A DNA stretch of 64,000 nucleotides from Lasiosphaeris hirsuta. Its lineage: Eukaryota > Ascomycota > Sordariomycetes > Sordariales > Lasiosphaeriaceae. The DNA is taken from positions 868,001 through 932,000 of the forward strand of contig JAUKUA010000004.1 in the NCBI GenBank assembly GCA_030549175.1. The letters are read 5' to 3'. Shown here one piece after another: positions 31,207-43,696 of this stretch. The notes beneath the pieces are model-generated. The model had not been told where the DNA came from. It saw nothing but the letters and a program-made list of their open reading frames with translations, and made no database searches. The position numbers and the translations under genes were made by a program. How positions within the stretch are numbered: position 1 is the stretch's first letter; the number at the start of each line of letters is the position of its first letter.

Positions 31207-33500
31207 TCATAGCAACAAATCCCCATTATTTGCTACCCCTTGCGCGGGCTGGTACACCGTCTGCGGGGCGTACTGGTTAACCACGTAGCCCGAGTCGTTA
31301 CCGTTCCCGCCAAAGCTGTCGCCCTGCTCCTGGATATGCATGCCGCGCATCTGCGACGAAAAGTACTCATCCGTGTCGTTGACAGCCTGCGCGAGGTTCC
31401 CGCCCTCTTCGGCGCCGCGAGGCGCGCCCGTGCGCGGGTCAAAGTCGGCGGGCTGGCCGCCCATGCCGAGCTGGCTAAGCGACTTATTGGCGTCGCCCAT
31501 GATGCCGCTAGGGTTGGGGATCTCCTGGCGCTGCAGGGCGGGCGACTCCTGGAGACGGCGGGGGCGGGCGTTGCGGAAGACGGTCTGCACCGGCTTGAGG
31601 TAGACGGTGGCGAGGGTGCCGACGTTGAGACACATCTCCTCGAGCGTGACGGGGTCGAGGCGTTCCGACTCGGCCGTGATGGCGGGCTTCTCCCCCATGA
31701 CGATGCGCTTAGCGGCCTCCATGTCAGTTGAGAGCAGCCGCCAGTACATGTACGCCCGGTCGCGCAGATCAGGGTTGTCGGTCTCCTCGGTGGCCCACTT
31801 GAGCACCCGAGGGACGAGGTCTTGTCCTTTGGTTGGTCGCTGGATAAATAGCTTTACTGTCGCCGTCAACAGAGCGAGTTGCACCTCGACGGGCTCTTCG
31901 GCAAACGAGAACAGGAAGTCCTCTAGAAGGGTCTCCGAGTTTTCAATGCGACTGGCATATTGGCCAATAACCCATACCATGGCCGCCTTGGCCTCGGGCT
32001 CGTCGAGCGAGTCGAGGTTTTCACAAAGGGTCCCGATGATGCTCTCATACTGGTTAGGGTACTTCCTAAAGATATTACGGATTACCACCGTCGCCTCTTG
32101 GACGATATATGTCACTTTGGTCGCGACGAGCTCTAGTAGGAGGTTGATGCACTGCTTGGCGGCTGGCTCAATCTTAATCGCCAGCTTGCCGATGGCGCGG
32201 ACGGCTTTCCGGACAAAATGCACATCAATCTCGGTGGCGTACTCGCGGAGCTCTGTCAGCACCTCGTCAATGTTCTTTTCATTGGCGAGCATGAAGATCA
32301 GCTCCAGTTTTGTGACCTTGACATAGATGGGGTCGTTGTATTTGCAAAAGAAGACGCGGATGTCGTTGCGGAGCACCTCGGGCCGGCGCTGCAAGATGAG
32401 TAGGGCGTTGCGCAGCGCCAGGTACTGCACCTCGGGCCCCTTGGCAAGCAGGGTGACCAGGGGCGGCGAGAGCTTCCGGCACAGGGCGGATATTTGCTTC
32501 GGGTCGGCAATATAATTCATCAAGTAGAGGACCACGCGGATACAGGTCAGGACGACTGCGGAGTTGGAGTGAGACAGGCGCGGTGCAATGCGCTCGGCAA
32601 GGAGAAGGGCCTCGCCAGATTCTTGTGGCACGTAAGACATGAGCGCCTCGAGGATATACGTTTGGCCCCATCTTGGCGAGTCAGCACCATCAAATCTGAC
32701 GAGAGAGGGAAAACTCACTCGGAGCAGTCGGGCAAGATGGCCACCATCTTGGATGCATTGTTATAGTCGATCGTGAGCTTGATGGCATCGCTCCGCTCCC
32801 ATATGTCCATCAAGCTTGCCAAGGCGCTCGCTACCACGGTGGGGTTGTCGTCTCTCAACAAATTGTTAAGTTTATCGATCAGATCCGACCCTTCGACCAT
32901 ATGCCTGTCGTGGTCGTACAGCTTGGCGACGCAGAAGGCCGCCGTCTTCCGAACGTAGGGATCGGCGTCGCGTAGCAGGTGCTTTACCACGGGCACCGTA
33001 GCCTCGACGAACTCGCGCACATGGATATAAGACATTGTTCGCAGGGCAAGGGCCCGTACGAGGGGGTTTGGGTCTCCCATGTCCTGCTAGCACGTAAGTA
33101 AGCTATCACAAGACTGGAACGCGAGACTGACCTGTTCCAAGGCCTGGATCGCTTTTACCGCGATCTCGGGGCGCATCCGCGCATAGTTGACCAAGAACAA
33201 GAAGCACCTGCGGCGCAGCTGTCAGCCACCGTCCCGGATAGCACTATCCGCTGTCGCTTACATCTTCTTGATCTCGAGACTCGGTATGGCCATGCAACCT
33301 ATAATATCGGGAAACAGGGCAACCATGTCGTTGTTGCTCATGGTCATGTTGGCGACAATCTTCTTGAGGGCGATCTTCTTGGTCGTAAAGTTCTTGTCCT
33401 TTTTGCTGCCGCTGTTCAACTCCTGGCGCAGCTCGGCCACCTTGCCCTGTATTCCAATGAACGGTGAGCTTGTGGGCGGAGGAAGATATGCCATAAACAT
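31207..33500 (-). CDS. apl1: AP-2 complex subunit beta (beta-adaptin)
   Basis: Four exons, 33500-33262, 33207-33132, 33083-32719 and 32671-31207, give 714 aa in frame. The protein is the large beta subunit of a clathrin adaptor; it selects dileucine cargo and links the coat at membranes. Almost the whole chain is the alpha-helical trunk ([131 protein letters not shown]). After about residue 590 it turns into a Gln/Gly/Pro-rich linker and ends [15 protein letters not shown] with no appendage domain, as in fungal beta subunits of this size. AP-2 rather than AP-1 is my judgement from the N-terminal third. The first exon's start (ATG TTT ATG) is slightly uncertain. Confidence 0.9.
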
Positions 33501-34599
33501 CTTGGCGGTGGTGCTTGGGGATATGTCATGGTGTCTTGGGCGGAAAGGGAGGCTGTCGCGAACAAGGCCGACAGCGGGATGGAATGAGGAGCGATGGGAT
33601 AGGAGCAGGCGGGCGAGTGGCAATGATGGTGGAAGATTGTGATTGTTATAATGGGGGACGGACAGCAGAGAGCTGCCCGCTGGAATGAGACGTTGCCTCC
33701 AGGCAATGTAGACACAATATGGCAAGCTCACAAAGCTGCGAGACAAGGCATGCAAGGGAGCGGGACAAAAGCACGAGAGCTTACACGAGCGAACAGCTTG
33801 GAGTCGCCTCCTTGAGCGGTTGCCATGATGTCTGCTGGGGGACGTCACAACGGCTAGCAGCCTCTCCTCTCCAAGGACCCAAAGACCCCTCCGATGAACG
33901 ACGTCGAAGCGAGCTGGACAAATGGGGTGTGGCTTGGGACGGGAGGTGTGAGTGTGGGTGTGCGATAGCGATAACCCCTCACGCCGAGGCGGTGCGTATC
34001 TGGTCGCGCGACTTGGCTGGCTGCTGGCAAGGTGCTGGCAAAGGTGCAAGGTCGGGATGTGGGAAGTCACATGCAGCCTGCTCTGCGCACGTCGACTCTA
34101 GTTCAATGTTGCCAATGTCTTGCGATCGTCAATTGGCCGCGTGGCTGCCGTCGGGTTGGAGCGTCGTCGGAGCGCAGGAGGGAGTGTTGGGTTTCCTAGG
34201 TGTGGCTACCGTTTCGAGTCGCCTGGCTGATCGCGGTTACGGCTGCCGTCTCGTCGTCGTCGCGTCGCGGGCCGGAATAATCGGTGAAGAGAAGGAAATT
34301 GTTCAACGACAATGGCCCGTCGTGATCGATAAGGGGTCCCTGTCAGCGATTAACCTCTGAAAGCCCGCTGCTGACGGAATTCAGTGGGGCACTGGGACCG
34401 GGCCCCCAGACAGCAGACGCACGGTCCACTGGGCGGGAGCAAGCGAGGCTCAGCCAAACTGTGGAGCACCTCGTCTAGGTGGGAGCTCAATCAGGACGGC
34501 TTGTGCATCTCAAGTTTTGTCACGTTTATCGGTTGTCACTTGTCACGTCTTCAACGTCGCTCCTTGCCTCGACCCAACGGCCATTAGCTATCACACACC
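33501..34599. promoter_or_regulatory. bidirectional promoter region, apl1 / emc4
   Basis: 1.1 kb between divergent start codons. The open frames inside (for example minus-strand 34070-33258, plus-strand 33719-34360) look like chance frames over a GC-rich leader. No specific operator identified. Confidence 0.45.
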
Positions 34600-35283
34600 A
34601 TGTCGGAACTCAAGATCGCGTCGGAATCGCCCAAATGGGTTGCCAGCCTCAACAACCCCCCGGCCCACCGCTCTAAAAACACCAGCATCCCCGACCCACC
34701 AGGCTTTCCGTCGTCGCAACCCAGCGCTGTGAGCGCCAAGGTATGCCCCGACAGCTCCAGCTATCATACGATCATGACCCCTAATGCCCTTCCAGCAGAA
34801 GAAGGATGCCGCGAAGATCGAAAAGGCCGCGCCGCGCAAGGCCCCGACTCCCGACGAGATGGACACGCTCAAGGTGAAGAAGGCCTGGGAGGTTGCGCTG
34901 GGACCTATCAAGGGGTTGCCCATGACGGGCATCATGATGTACATGTCGGGCAATTCGCTGCAGATTTTCAGCATCATGATGGTCTTCATGGCCTTCAAGA
35001 ACCCCATCATGGGCATTCTAGCCACCAACCAAGCCTTTGAGCGCTTCGAGTCAGACAGCAACCGCAGCAAGATTATCCAGGTCAAACTGGCCTACGTCGC
35101 CATGCAGCTGGTCGCCCTGGCGCTGGGCATATGGAAACTGAACCAGATGGGACTACTACCGTGGGTTTTCTTGTCGATTATGTCGAGATGGCTTGCTAAC
35201 ACTCTGATAGAACAACGAGATCGGATTGGCTTGCGTGGGAAACACAGCGGGAGCCCCTGGAGCATGCAGTATTTGCCTTATAG
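34600..35283 (+). CDS. emc4: ER membrane protein complex subunit 4 (EMC4)
   Basis: Exons 34600-34740, 34796-35160 and 35211-35283 encode 192 aa. EMC inserts and folds multipass and tail-anchored proteins at the ER. The cytosolic N-terminus is Pro/Lys-rich; then come LKVKKAWEVALGPIKGLPMTGIMMYM, a first hydrophobic helix (SLQIFSIMMVFMAF), a polar loop, a second helix (VKLAYVAMQLVALALGIWKL) and the diagnostic end LLPTTRSDWLAWET, rebuilt by the last intron (GTGGGT ... GCTAACAC...GATAG). Length and topology fit the family. It is divergent from apl1. The next gene downstream (35617) looks like an insertion close behind its 3' end. Confidence 0.95.
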
Positions 35284-35501
35284 CGTGTCAAACCGAATGA
35301 AATTATTATTCTGTCTGCAGCTACTTCAATGTTGCCTTTGCATTTGCCTGAACTTGGTGTCTACGGGACTGTATTGCTCCCGCCGCCAGCAATTTCGCTA
35401 TCATGCCTAACCTGTCTTGAGAACCAATGTCGCCTCAACTTCATTTGCGACGAGTTGATGCGACTTGAATCGGATCCCTGATATATCACGTGCCCGAGTG
35501 T

Positions 35502-35557
35502 CCGTTTTTGGCTAGTGCGGACCCGCCATTTTCAACAAGCTTGAGCACCCTGTACCC
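35502..35557 (+). repeat. direct repeat, left copy
   Basis: About 56 bp beginning CCGTTTTTGGCTAGTG; matches the right copy at 36647-36706 with roughly a dozen differences. Several are C/T or G/A changes (GCGG here, GTAG there), as RIP would leave. The pair flanks the gene at 35617-36574. Confidence 0.75.
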
Positions 35558-35616
35558 CTCCAAAGGCTCCCCCACGCGTCCCACTTCACGGATCCCAGCT
35601 TCAGCAACGCTTCGCC

Positions 35617-36574
35617 ATGGCATCAATTACATCGAGGCCGCCACTACCGCTGGCGGTATCTCTATCGGCTACATCCACGCCGGTATCGGCTTTATCGGCG
35701 TCTACTATGCCTACTTTGGTAGAATCGAAGCAAGGTGACCATCTTGGTACCGTGCGGTTTACCAATGTGCAAGATCTACTCAATATGATCGATTACGCTA
35801 CTAGGGATTCCCTTACCGTCACAAGTACAGTATTACCCTCCCGTCTTTATATAATATATTAATTACTTAGATATATCTCTTGATCGTTTCAACGAAATCA
35901 ACTATATACGAGAGGAGCAAGGCCGCAAGTTCCGCTCCCGCGATTACGATAGCAATTCCCGGATCCTTATTATCACGATCCCAACTGGCCTTCATGAGCA
36001 ACTCCACAAAGGGTTATATAACGGGTATATCAGGCAGGTTCACCAAAGGAGTTGGAATGATATTGCTAGTGAAAGATTTCCTCTACAACAAGGCCATTCT
36101 AGACAGTGTAGTAAAGAGGGTGATTCGGCTGGTGGCCCAATACCTGAACGACTTACTAAAGGTGCCTGGCCAACATTTGTTATCGAGGCGGGAGTTTCTC
36201 AGACGTTACGGCAAATACGTATAACTATGCAGCGGTGGTTTTCCATGTCAAACCACGAGGTCAAGATTGTTATTCTTACCAAGTTTGACGGTACCAAAAT
36301 CCTTTTGGAGAAGTGGGAGGAAGAAATGGTAGTTCGCCCTGGAGCTACCACAACGCGACACTCTCTTCAACATCCACAGCCTGTGCTTAGACAAAGCATC
36401 ACCATTACCCAAAACGTCACTACCAACCCGATATCATACAATGTCACTAGAGGTGTATTAGTACTCTCATTCCGGCTTCTCTTCCTTAGAGATCCGGGCC
36501 CTGGGCAGGGAGACATAGTTTTTAGCATTCAAGCAATAGAGGAGTACGCGGAAGTTGTCTGGGCTCAAGTGTAG
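35617..36574 (+). CDS. lineage-specific fungal protein with PD-(D/E)XK-like core
   Basis: Exons 35617-35824 and 35871-36574 join through a 46-nt intron (GTACAG ... AATTACTTAG) into one open frame of 303 aa; exon 2 lacks an early ATG, so it is easy to miss. After a Ser/Pro-rich start and LDRFNEINYIREEQG come SRILIITIPTGLHEQLH, EGDSAGGPIPERL, WPTFVIEAGVSQTLRQI, SNHEVKIVILTKFD, ILLEKWEEE and a C-terminus RGVLVLSFRLLFLRDPGPG. I recall this as a multi-copy family of unknown function in sordariomycetes. The VIEAG (E) and EVKIVIL (E-x-K) spacing resembles a Uma2/PD-(D/E)XK nuclease core, which is inference. The DNA is more AT-rich than the flanking core genes and sits between degenerate direct repeats, suggesting transfer or mobility. 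Confidence 0.75.
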
Positions 36575-36646
36575 ATTAGTAGCCAATCAAGTTCGGCATA
36601 GCGAAATAGAAATTCCACGAGGAGTTGTCTGTCGCTGTTTGGGATG

Positions 36647-36706
36647 CCGTTTTTGGCTAGTGTAGACCCGCCATTTTCACTAACTTTGAGGACCCCCCCC
36701 TGTACC
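36647..36706 (+). repeat. direct repeat, right copy
   Basis: About 60 bp starting CCGTTTTTGGCTAGTG, same orientation as 35502-35557, ending in CCTGTACC. It contains a longer C-run than the left copy. Confidence 0.75.
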
Positions 36707-37948
36707 AGACAGCAACACAGACACTCGGGCTGGAAACTTTGGCTAAACTACCGCCGTCCTGCTGCACCGCTCCGCCACTCTGCACCACCGCCGTCATCTC
36801 GTTCACCAGAGCCGTCTGCCGAAGCCAACCCCGCCCGTGAGACGCATGGTCCCCCATCCTTCGTCAACAGCTAGGACTTCACCCTTTCGCAGATTTTTGC
36901 CACGACGAGATGGAGCTTGAACGGCCAAACACGCCATACCATATCCGTCCAGTCACATGCAGTCGTTCACGCAAATATGCATTGAAAAACCTGGATGTCA
37001 TTTTATCGGCAGGTGTCCACCGGGTCCAGGGGTAGTTGGGGGCCAAAATTGGAGGTACCGAGTCATAGCGTGACCAGGACCGCCCGTTAACAGCGAAAAG
37101 AAAAAGTGAGTCAAACGATCCTGGGTTACTTCCCCTCGCCGCTTAAACGGCGCGTCTGTGTGGGCAAAATGCAGAGAGCCTCTGCCTCTGCGAGCCTGGT
37201 TTACCACCTGGTTGAATGTCCACCCTTCAGGAGATAGCCAATTTGACTGAATCCTTCCGCACCTGTGTTACGCCTGTCCATCCAGTAAAGTGATGACTGT
37301 GTGACCAGCCATGGCTAACAGCCTTGTGCACCGCCTAACATAAATTATCCAGGAGCAATACCGCTCGCTTCCTGATCAATACGGGACTGTCCCGTCCTTT
37401 GCACGACGCGAACGGCTGTTGGCCCGTGGCTATGGCACGCGGGAGGCAGTATGTGTAAGAGGGCTGCGTGGAATTGTGAGAAGAGTATGCCCCGTTTTCT
37501 CGCCACCGCTAGCCAATTGATATCTCCAAACCAGCGCGACTCCAACCGCCCAGGCCTCTTTGATATGGTGGGAGCAATAGGCAGCAGGGCCGAGGGTGTC
37601 GCACGCACTGGTCGTGCCGCACGGGGACTGGGGACTGGGGACGTATCCAGGCCCCTGGTTGCCAACGATACTACATGCCATGGCCAACAACCACTGATCC
37701 ACCCGTCCACTGGTATAGTAGATGATGGCCAAGCGCTCCAGAGCCCGCCAAGGGTAGAGTCTGCTTTCATTTCTATCTGCCCTCCGTGCCCCCCCCCAAC
37801 ACAGGGGGTCGACTGCTGCCTTGTCTACTCCTAACCTGCCCCTGAGACTTGATATAAAGCCGGGTTCCATCCACCGCCCGAGGTCCTCACGACGATGTGT
37901 GAACCTAACCACACCAAAACCCAAGCTCGCTCTTACACGCCCGTCACC
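36707..37948. other. intergenic, no gene seen
   Basis: About 1.2 kb with only opposing short frames. The last part should be the promoter of the MARVEL gene; an upstream in-frame ATG at 37895 also exists. Confidence 0.45.
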
Positions 37949-38619
37949 ATGCTTGCCGGCGTAGCCATCGGCTTTCGGGCCCTCCAGGTACGTCCCAACC
38001 CCTATCCGGATACCACCCCACCAGCTAACCCCCCCTTAGCTCATCTTCTCGGTCGTCATCCTCGGCCTGGCCGTGACCCTGATCAAAGCCCAAGTCTACG
38101 ACTCGGCCCCCACCACCACAAAGTACTCGTCCTTCACGGGCGGCTTCGGCATCCTCGTCGCCGGGGCCGGCGTAGCCGGCCTCTTCTTCGACGCCATCCC
38201 CGACATCGTGAACCTAGCCCTCGACACCCTAGCAGGTCTCCTCTTCGCCGCCGGCGGCATCGTAAGCCTCCCATCCCTCCCTCCCAACCCTAGGTAACTA
38301 ACCCCCAATCCAGGCCTGGGCCATCGGCATCAAGGGCATCACGTGCACCTCGGACTACGACGTCGAGAAGATGCTGTACAACGGGCTGCTCAACCTCGGC
38401 ACCATCTCGTCCGGCGGGCAGACGGGGTACGGCGTGGGCGCCATCTCGTCCACGGACGACGAGGTCGTCAGCCACCTCAAGAGCAACTGCCAGAAGGGCT
38501 TCGCCGACGAGATCATCTCGTTCCTCTCCTTCGGCGTCGCGGCCGGGCTCGTCGGGCTGGGCTATTTGCGCATGCGTAAAGGCGGGTCGAGCTCGGGGGC
38601 CGGGAGGTATGTCGCCTGA
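37949..38619 (+). CDS. MARVEL-domain membrane protein (Nce102-like family)
   Basis: Exons 37949-37987, 38040-38261 and 38314-38619 encode 188 aa; both introns are 52 nt with GCTAACC / ACTAACC branch sites. Four hydrophobic segments are visible: residues about 2-30 (spanning the first intron), SFTGGFGILVAGAGVAGLFF, the segment around LALDTLAGLLFAAGGIAWAIGI (spanning the second intron) and ISFLSFGVAAGLVGLGYL. The loop between the last two is polar with a Cys pair. This four-helix layout fits MARVEL/non-classical-export proteins that organise plasma-membrane domains in fungi. An in-frame ATG 18 codons upstream would add a hydrophilic leader; I prefer the internal one because it opens directly into helix 1. 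Confidence 0.82.
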
Positions 38620-39333
38620 GCCTACCTACCCGAGCAGGGATAGGTGGAGACCGCGGTTGAGGATAGGGGCGTGCTAGTCGAAGGAGGGAGGGGGCTGGCG
38701 TAGCGGTGGAGGAGGTGGACGCCGACGCCCATTGTCAGTCGTCTTCGAGACGGAACGTTGCTTGGGCGAATGCGCTTTACATGTTGAGGGCTTGGGGTAT
38801 GATAGAAGGTTGAACGGATGAGAGTTATGACGATAACCACGATAATAAGTAATTACCAAACAGATAGTTATAGAGATACCCATGCGTACTTATCTTCAAA
38901 CCCTACCCGGTTCAAGTTCGCCATACTCAAGGCTACCAAGTCAACTAAGCACAGACAGCAGCTAGCACAAAGTTCAAGTCGTACATCACAGCACGGGCAC
39001 AAAGTAGAGGGGGGGGGGGGGGGGTATACACAATTCAACTACCATACTGGTCGATATCCGACTAACCACAGCAAGGTATTCATAACCAACATCCAGATCC
39101 CTGGCAAAAAGCAAAAATCCCACTCCATCCTTGACCAAGAAATTACATATACATGAACCATCATCCGTGATCAGACCACATCCCCAGCATCAAACCATTG
39201 CTTCGCCCAGCAATCCCAGTTTTCCAGATAAACAGACACGACTAGAACAAATCGCCGACCCAGCCATTACCCATGGTCCTCCCCCAGGTATCCTCAGAAA
39301 ACCACCCTTTCCCGTTCCCTTGACGAACACCAC
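38620..39333. other. intergenic between convergent genes, with G-run
   Basis: 3' flanks of the MARVEL gene and of the chitin synthase gene, A/T-rich, containing a G16 run at 39009-39024. No gene seen. Confidence 0.5.
39009..39024 (+). repeat. G16 homopolymer
   Basis: Sixteen consecutive G residues about 310 bp beyond the 3' end of the chitin synthase gene; could form a G-quadruplex. Confidence 0.9.
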
Positions 39334-42300
39334 TCATTTCCTAACACTACTCCCAACCTTGCTGACCGCTTCACTGATCTTATCCCCAAAGCCGCCCACC
39401 CACTTGGGCATCTTGAGCGTCAGCCGCACCTTACCTTCCACAAGGATATTGACCACATTGATAATCGCAAACGTCGTACTCCCAGCAGCTCTGAAGACGG
39501 CCAGACCCGCGACCGACCACAAGATAAAACTCAGATAAAAATTATCCCCAATCGCGCTGGACCCATACGCCTCGCTGACCGCCATGGCCAGGGTGGCATT
39601 GCCAATCATCCACGACAACACCATGTACGTGCGCACACTCTTGTAGTAGTCCTGCTGCATCTGCTCCTCGCTCACCGGCGGCTCCACAACCTCGATACGG
39701 TCGCGCAGGTTGCGCAGGGCCTCATCGTACCCAGAGTCGATATCAAGCTGCTCGCTCGGCATCTCAAGAGAGACGACACCACCTTTACCGATGGCGCCGC
39801 CGAGATCCGTCTTCATAACATTGTCGCCCTTGGTACCCCACGTCACGTCGTGCGTGTTGCAAAAGGCGTACACCTGCAGCGTGCAGATGTAGCTGGGCAG
39901 CAGCACAAAGTACTGGAGCGCCGACGTCATCATGTGCCACGGGTCGAGATACATGATCGACATGATAACGTAGAGCCCAACCGTCGACGAGCTCGATACT
40001 ATCAGGTTCGTAAACACGTTGCCAGCGAGTTGGACTTTGTCATCTTTTGGCGGGCTGAGCTGTCGAATGATAATGTAAAAGGTCGCAAAGATGGTGTAGG
40101 ACATGATAATCGCATAGATAACCATAGACGCCGTGTACATCTTGTGTGCGCCTTGCGGTCGATTGCCGAGCGAGAGGATAAACTGCGTCGAGATGAGGAG
40201 GACGAGGATGTACCGAAAGATGATGAAGATGTACTTGGCAACGCCGTGGCCAAAAGGATCCACGAGGGGATCAGCCAGACCACCGCAGATGAAGTAGAAG
40301 GTGAGATAGAAGTTTGCCAGAGAAAAGTACGTGAAGAGCAGCTGGATGGCCTGGTACACAAACTCCATGTGGAGGAGAATCTTGCGCGCCACTGTGTGAT
40401 CCGTCTGCCACACTTGCTTGAAGTGAACCAGAGAGTAGACAGCCGCAAAGAAGGCACCGTTCAGCCAACGACGGCGCTGTGAAATGAACTCGGGGACGGT
40501 ATCTGCGTTCTGTTAGCTCCCGCTCGCCAAAGGCCGTGCCGGAAAACTTACCGGGAACATCTGTCTCGCCAGTGCACCCCTTGACATATTTCAAGACCCA
40601 TCGCTCGCCCCGCTTGGCCACAAGCTCCCAGCAGAGAATACGATCCTCGGCCAAGTACATGTTTGCCGTGAACACATCAGCGTGCTGCCCATGCAGTGTC
40701 TCCCCCTTGAAGTACTGGCTGAGCGGCCCGTGGCCAGTTTCGTCGTTCTGCAGCGCATGATAGCGATACGCGCTGAGCGCTCCGGGTAGCACAGTAATGT
40801 AGCCAAACACACTCTCCAGCGGCTTATCCAGGATATTGGACATCTTGTACTCAAAGTTCTGGGACGCAACCAGGGGGTTGATCAGATTCACACCCCAATT
40901 TCCCGTCATAGCCCTGATTTCGCCACAAGCGCCTGCCACATTCGAGTCCGTGTCGAATGCCTTCCACAGGTGGTACAGCGAGTTGCCGCCGGGCCGCGTG
41001 CCGACGTCGAGCAAGATGCACACGTTTGGGTTGAGGGACTTGCCAAACGCGTTGAAGAACCAACGATGCGAATTGAGTTTCTTCTGGTTCTTCTCCTTCA
41101 GACAAAAGATCATTTGGCACGGCACAATTCCCTTCTCAGCGCCTTTGAACTTGAGGTCCGAGTCGAGCGATACCTGCGTAGTGTACTCGTAGACATGGGC
41201 CTGTACGGCTTTTTGGTTGACGTAGTTCTTGGCGATGCCGTGCTGGTAGACGCCCATAGCAGCCAGGGCGTCGAGCGTGCGCGGGTGGATCTTCTCTCGT
41301 CCGTCTGAGACGACACAGACTACAATCTTCTGCCACCCCAGCTCGCCCCAGGTGCGACTCTTGTTGCGGCTGCAGAAATGACTGATATTCTTCATGACAG
41401 CGTGCATCGTCCGCGTGAAGCCATACTCGTCTTCGTTGTACATGGTGACACAGATGAACAGTTCTGTCTCGCGCGCTGTCCTCCCGATGTTCTGTCGCAG
41501 CTTATACCCTCTGCTGACAAAGTCGTCTGGGTCGCAGGTCACAGCCGTGTAGCGCATGTGGGTAAATTCGATCTCGTCTCGCCGCGGCAAGAAGCTGTAG
41601 AGAATTGTGGGAATCTTGCACTCAAGGACCAGCTCGCCGTTGATCAGTGTCACCTCCTTTTTGGCCATCTGCGGCTCGCGCACACCGCGACGCTCGTGCT
41701 TGCCCTCTGGCGCCGGTCCGTAGTGTTCCACCTTCTCGCCATTGATGTCCGTATAGTCGTCGCTGAGCGTTTCCTGCGACCGCATCGCATATGGCTCCCC
41801 ATGTACCCTCGATTCGCCGAGGTCGGACTCCGTACCAAACACATCATCGTTGTGGTCGTCATTAAGCGGGATGCTAACCGTGATGTCATCGGCGAACGAG
41901 TGTGTGGATGTGCGGGCGGACTTTGAGAAGAGAGGCGCAGGCGGAAGGGGCCGCCTAGGGCTGCCGCCATATATGGTGGATGGCGTGCCTGGTCGTGGGC
42001 TGCCGTTGATATCTGCTGGCTCGTATCTCGTGCTGGCAGGTGGAGGGACACGGCTGTACTCGGACATACGCGAAGGAGACCACGTTCTCTTGGGTGATCC
42101 GCCTTCGGCGCCAGAGCTGTATGAGACGTAGGATTCGGTGGGAGCACCGTTGTATGAAACATAAGACTCAGTAGGCTCCCCATTATATGACACGTAAGAC
42201 TCGGTAGGGTCTCCTGTATATGATGCGTACGACTCTGTCGGGTCGGCATATGATGCGTATGATGATGTTTCGGGGGGGTGGATGATTGGGGGATCGAGGA

Positions 42301-42934
42301 TGGAAGAGTGGCGGGAATCAAGGGAGGGTTCGTATGGTCGTCGTATTCGGCTACTGTGCACGTCGCTATGTGAGCTCATGACAACTTTGGGAGGTGATTG
42401 CACCCCAGCAGCTGCGCCAGCTTCGCTGCGGGCCTTTCTTTGTGACTCTCTTCTTGGAGACAAGCCTTCTGGGATGACGGGTAAGCTCTGGGCAATCTGA
42501 GATTGCGCCTCTTGCTCGGCCCTCCTCTTTCTCTGCAGCTTGACCGTCGCCCTGCGAGACGGGGAATGCTCGGATTTCGTCTTGCGCTCTTCCTGGACTG
42601 GCCTGCGTCGCGGGCTCGTCGAAACTGGAGCGGCGGAAGTACCAGTCCCCTGCTTTCCGGTGCGTGCTCCTTCCTCCTGCTGCCTGAGACCATCCAGATG
42701 TTCTGGCGTCGTGAGCTCCGGAGGAGGATGCACCTTCTCAATATGGAGAGGAGGAGGTATGAAACTATCTGGTATAACATACGGCCGGGAATCTGAAAGG
42801 GGGTCTTCCATCGACGTTAGCAGCCGCACGGCAGCGCCGTGGCTGCCCTGGCCCGTAGGAGTCGAGTCTTCAACATCATCGTATGATGGGAGCATGTACT
42901 CGGGGGGCCGCGTGGGCGTGTTGGGCGCATCCAT
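39334..42934 (-). CDS. chs: chitin synthase (division 1, probably class I)
   Basis: Exons 42934-40552 and 40502-39334, separated by a 49-nt intron (GTAAGT...ACGCAG), give 1183 aa. It polymerises UDP-GlcNAc into chitin at the plasma membrane. The first 400 or so residues are disordered and Pro/Ser-rich and carry PTESYxSY repeats. The catalytic domain shows [35 protein letters not shown], the EDRILCWEL motif and [12 protein letters not shown], the last rebuilt by the intron. Five to seven membrane helices follow ([39 protein letters not shown] and others). Wording around [24 protein letters not shown] points to class I rather than II or III, from memory of the classes. The frame is open above 42934 only to a GTG, so ATG 42934 is used; a further 5' exon is not excluded. 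It is longer than usual for class I because of the N-terminus. Confidence 0.9.
42110..42275 (-). repeat. PTESYxSY coding repeat in chitin synthase
   Basis: Four to five imperfect copies of a roughly 33-bp unit encode (D/E/A)PTESY(A/V)SY(N/T)G in the disordered N-terminal region. Confidence 0.75.
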
Positions 42935-43696
42935 TGTGGACGTCGGAGCTGGGTCGACGGCGTCAGCGCCGAAGAATACCGAGCTGCGGGACACTCAGTC
43001 GTGTCTTTTGGTGTTGATTTCTGCCTTCGCTAGGGGTGCTGGTTGATATCACAACAAGACTTGAGCTCGACAAGGGAAAGACCAAGAAAGCTTGCGAGTG
43101 GACTTTTGCCAGAGAAATTGTAGAGGCCAATTGACGAACTGAAAGAGATGGGGAGCGTGCAGCTGGAGACCGCTGGCAGTGCCATTGGAGGGGCGCTTTC
43201 CTCGACTGTTGTCTCAATCGGTCGTCCCTGCGAGTCGCCAGGGCAACCAATGCTGACAAGGACCGAGCGCCAACAACCGTTGCGACCGCGGGACGGATCC
43301 ATGCGATGCCCCACTCTCAGCCCTCAGGGACACACGCACACCAACGCAGGGCAGCTCGCCGATCACAGCAAAGTGACATGGGTGTTGGTGCTAAAAACAC
43401 TCGCAGCTCGTGTTTGACTTGAGCTTGCGTTTCATGGATCAAGTAAACATGTACCCTCCCGTTACGCAGCACCATCACCCTGCAGCCGCCCAATCTTCGG
43501 GGAAAGGCAGGAAAACAAAAACACTCCAAATCGAAATCAGAAACTGAAAGCTGGTATGACAACTATGAATTAAATGTTTGGTATGTGCAGCAATATTTTT
43601 GACGCCAGACCCTGTGCAGAGAGACCTGTTCGCGCAGCGGGTTTTGATTTACAAGGCCCCAATCCTCCCCATTCCATTCAGTCATGATGTTCGCAT
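42935..43696. promoter_or_regulatory. chitin synthase promoter region
   Basis: 762 bp between the chitin synthase ATG and the stop of the sulfite reductase gene, both on the minus strand. No operator identified. Confidence 0.45.

Noticed and set aside
33258..34070. Minus-strand ORF extending AP-2 beta upstream by about 190 codons
   Set aside because: The added part is His/Ser/Arg-rich leader DNA; the adaptin fold starts just after the ATG at 33500.
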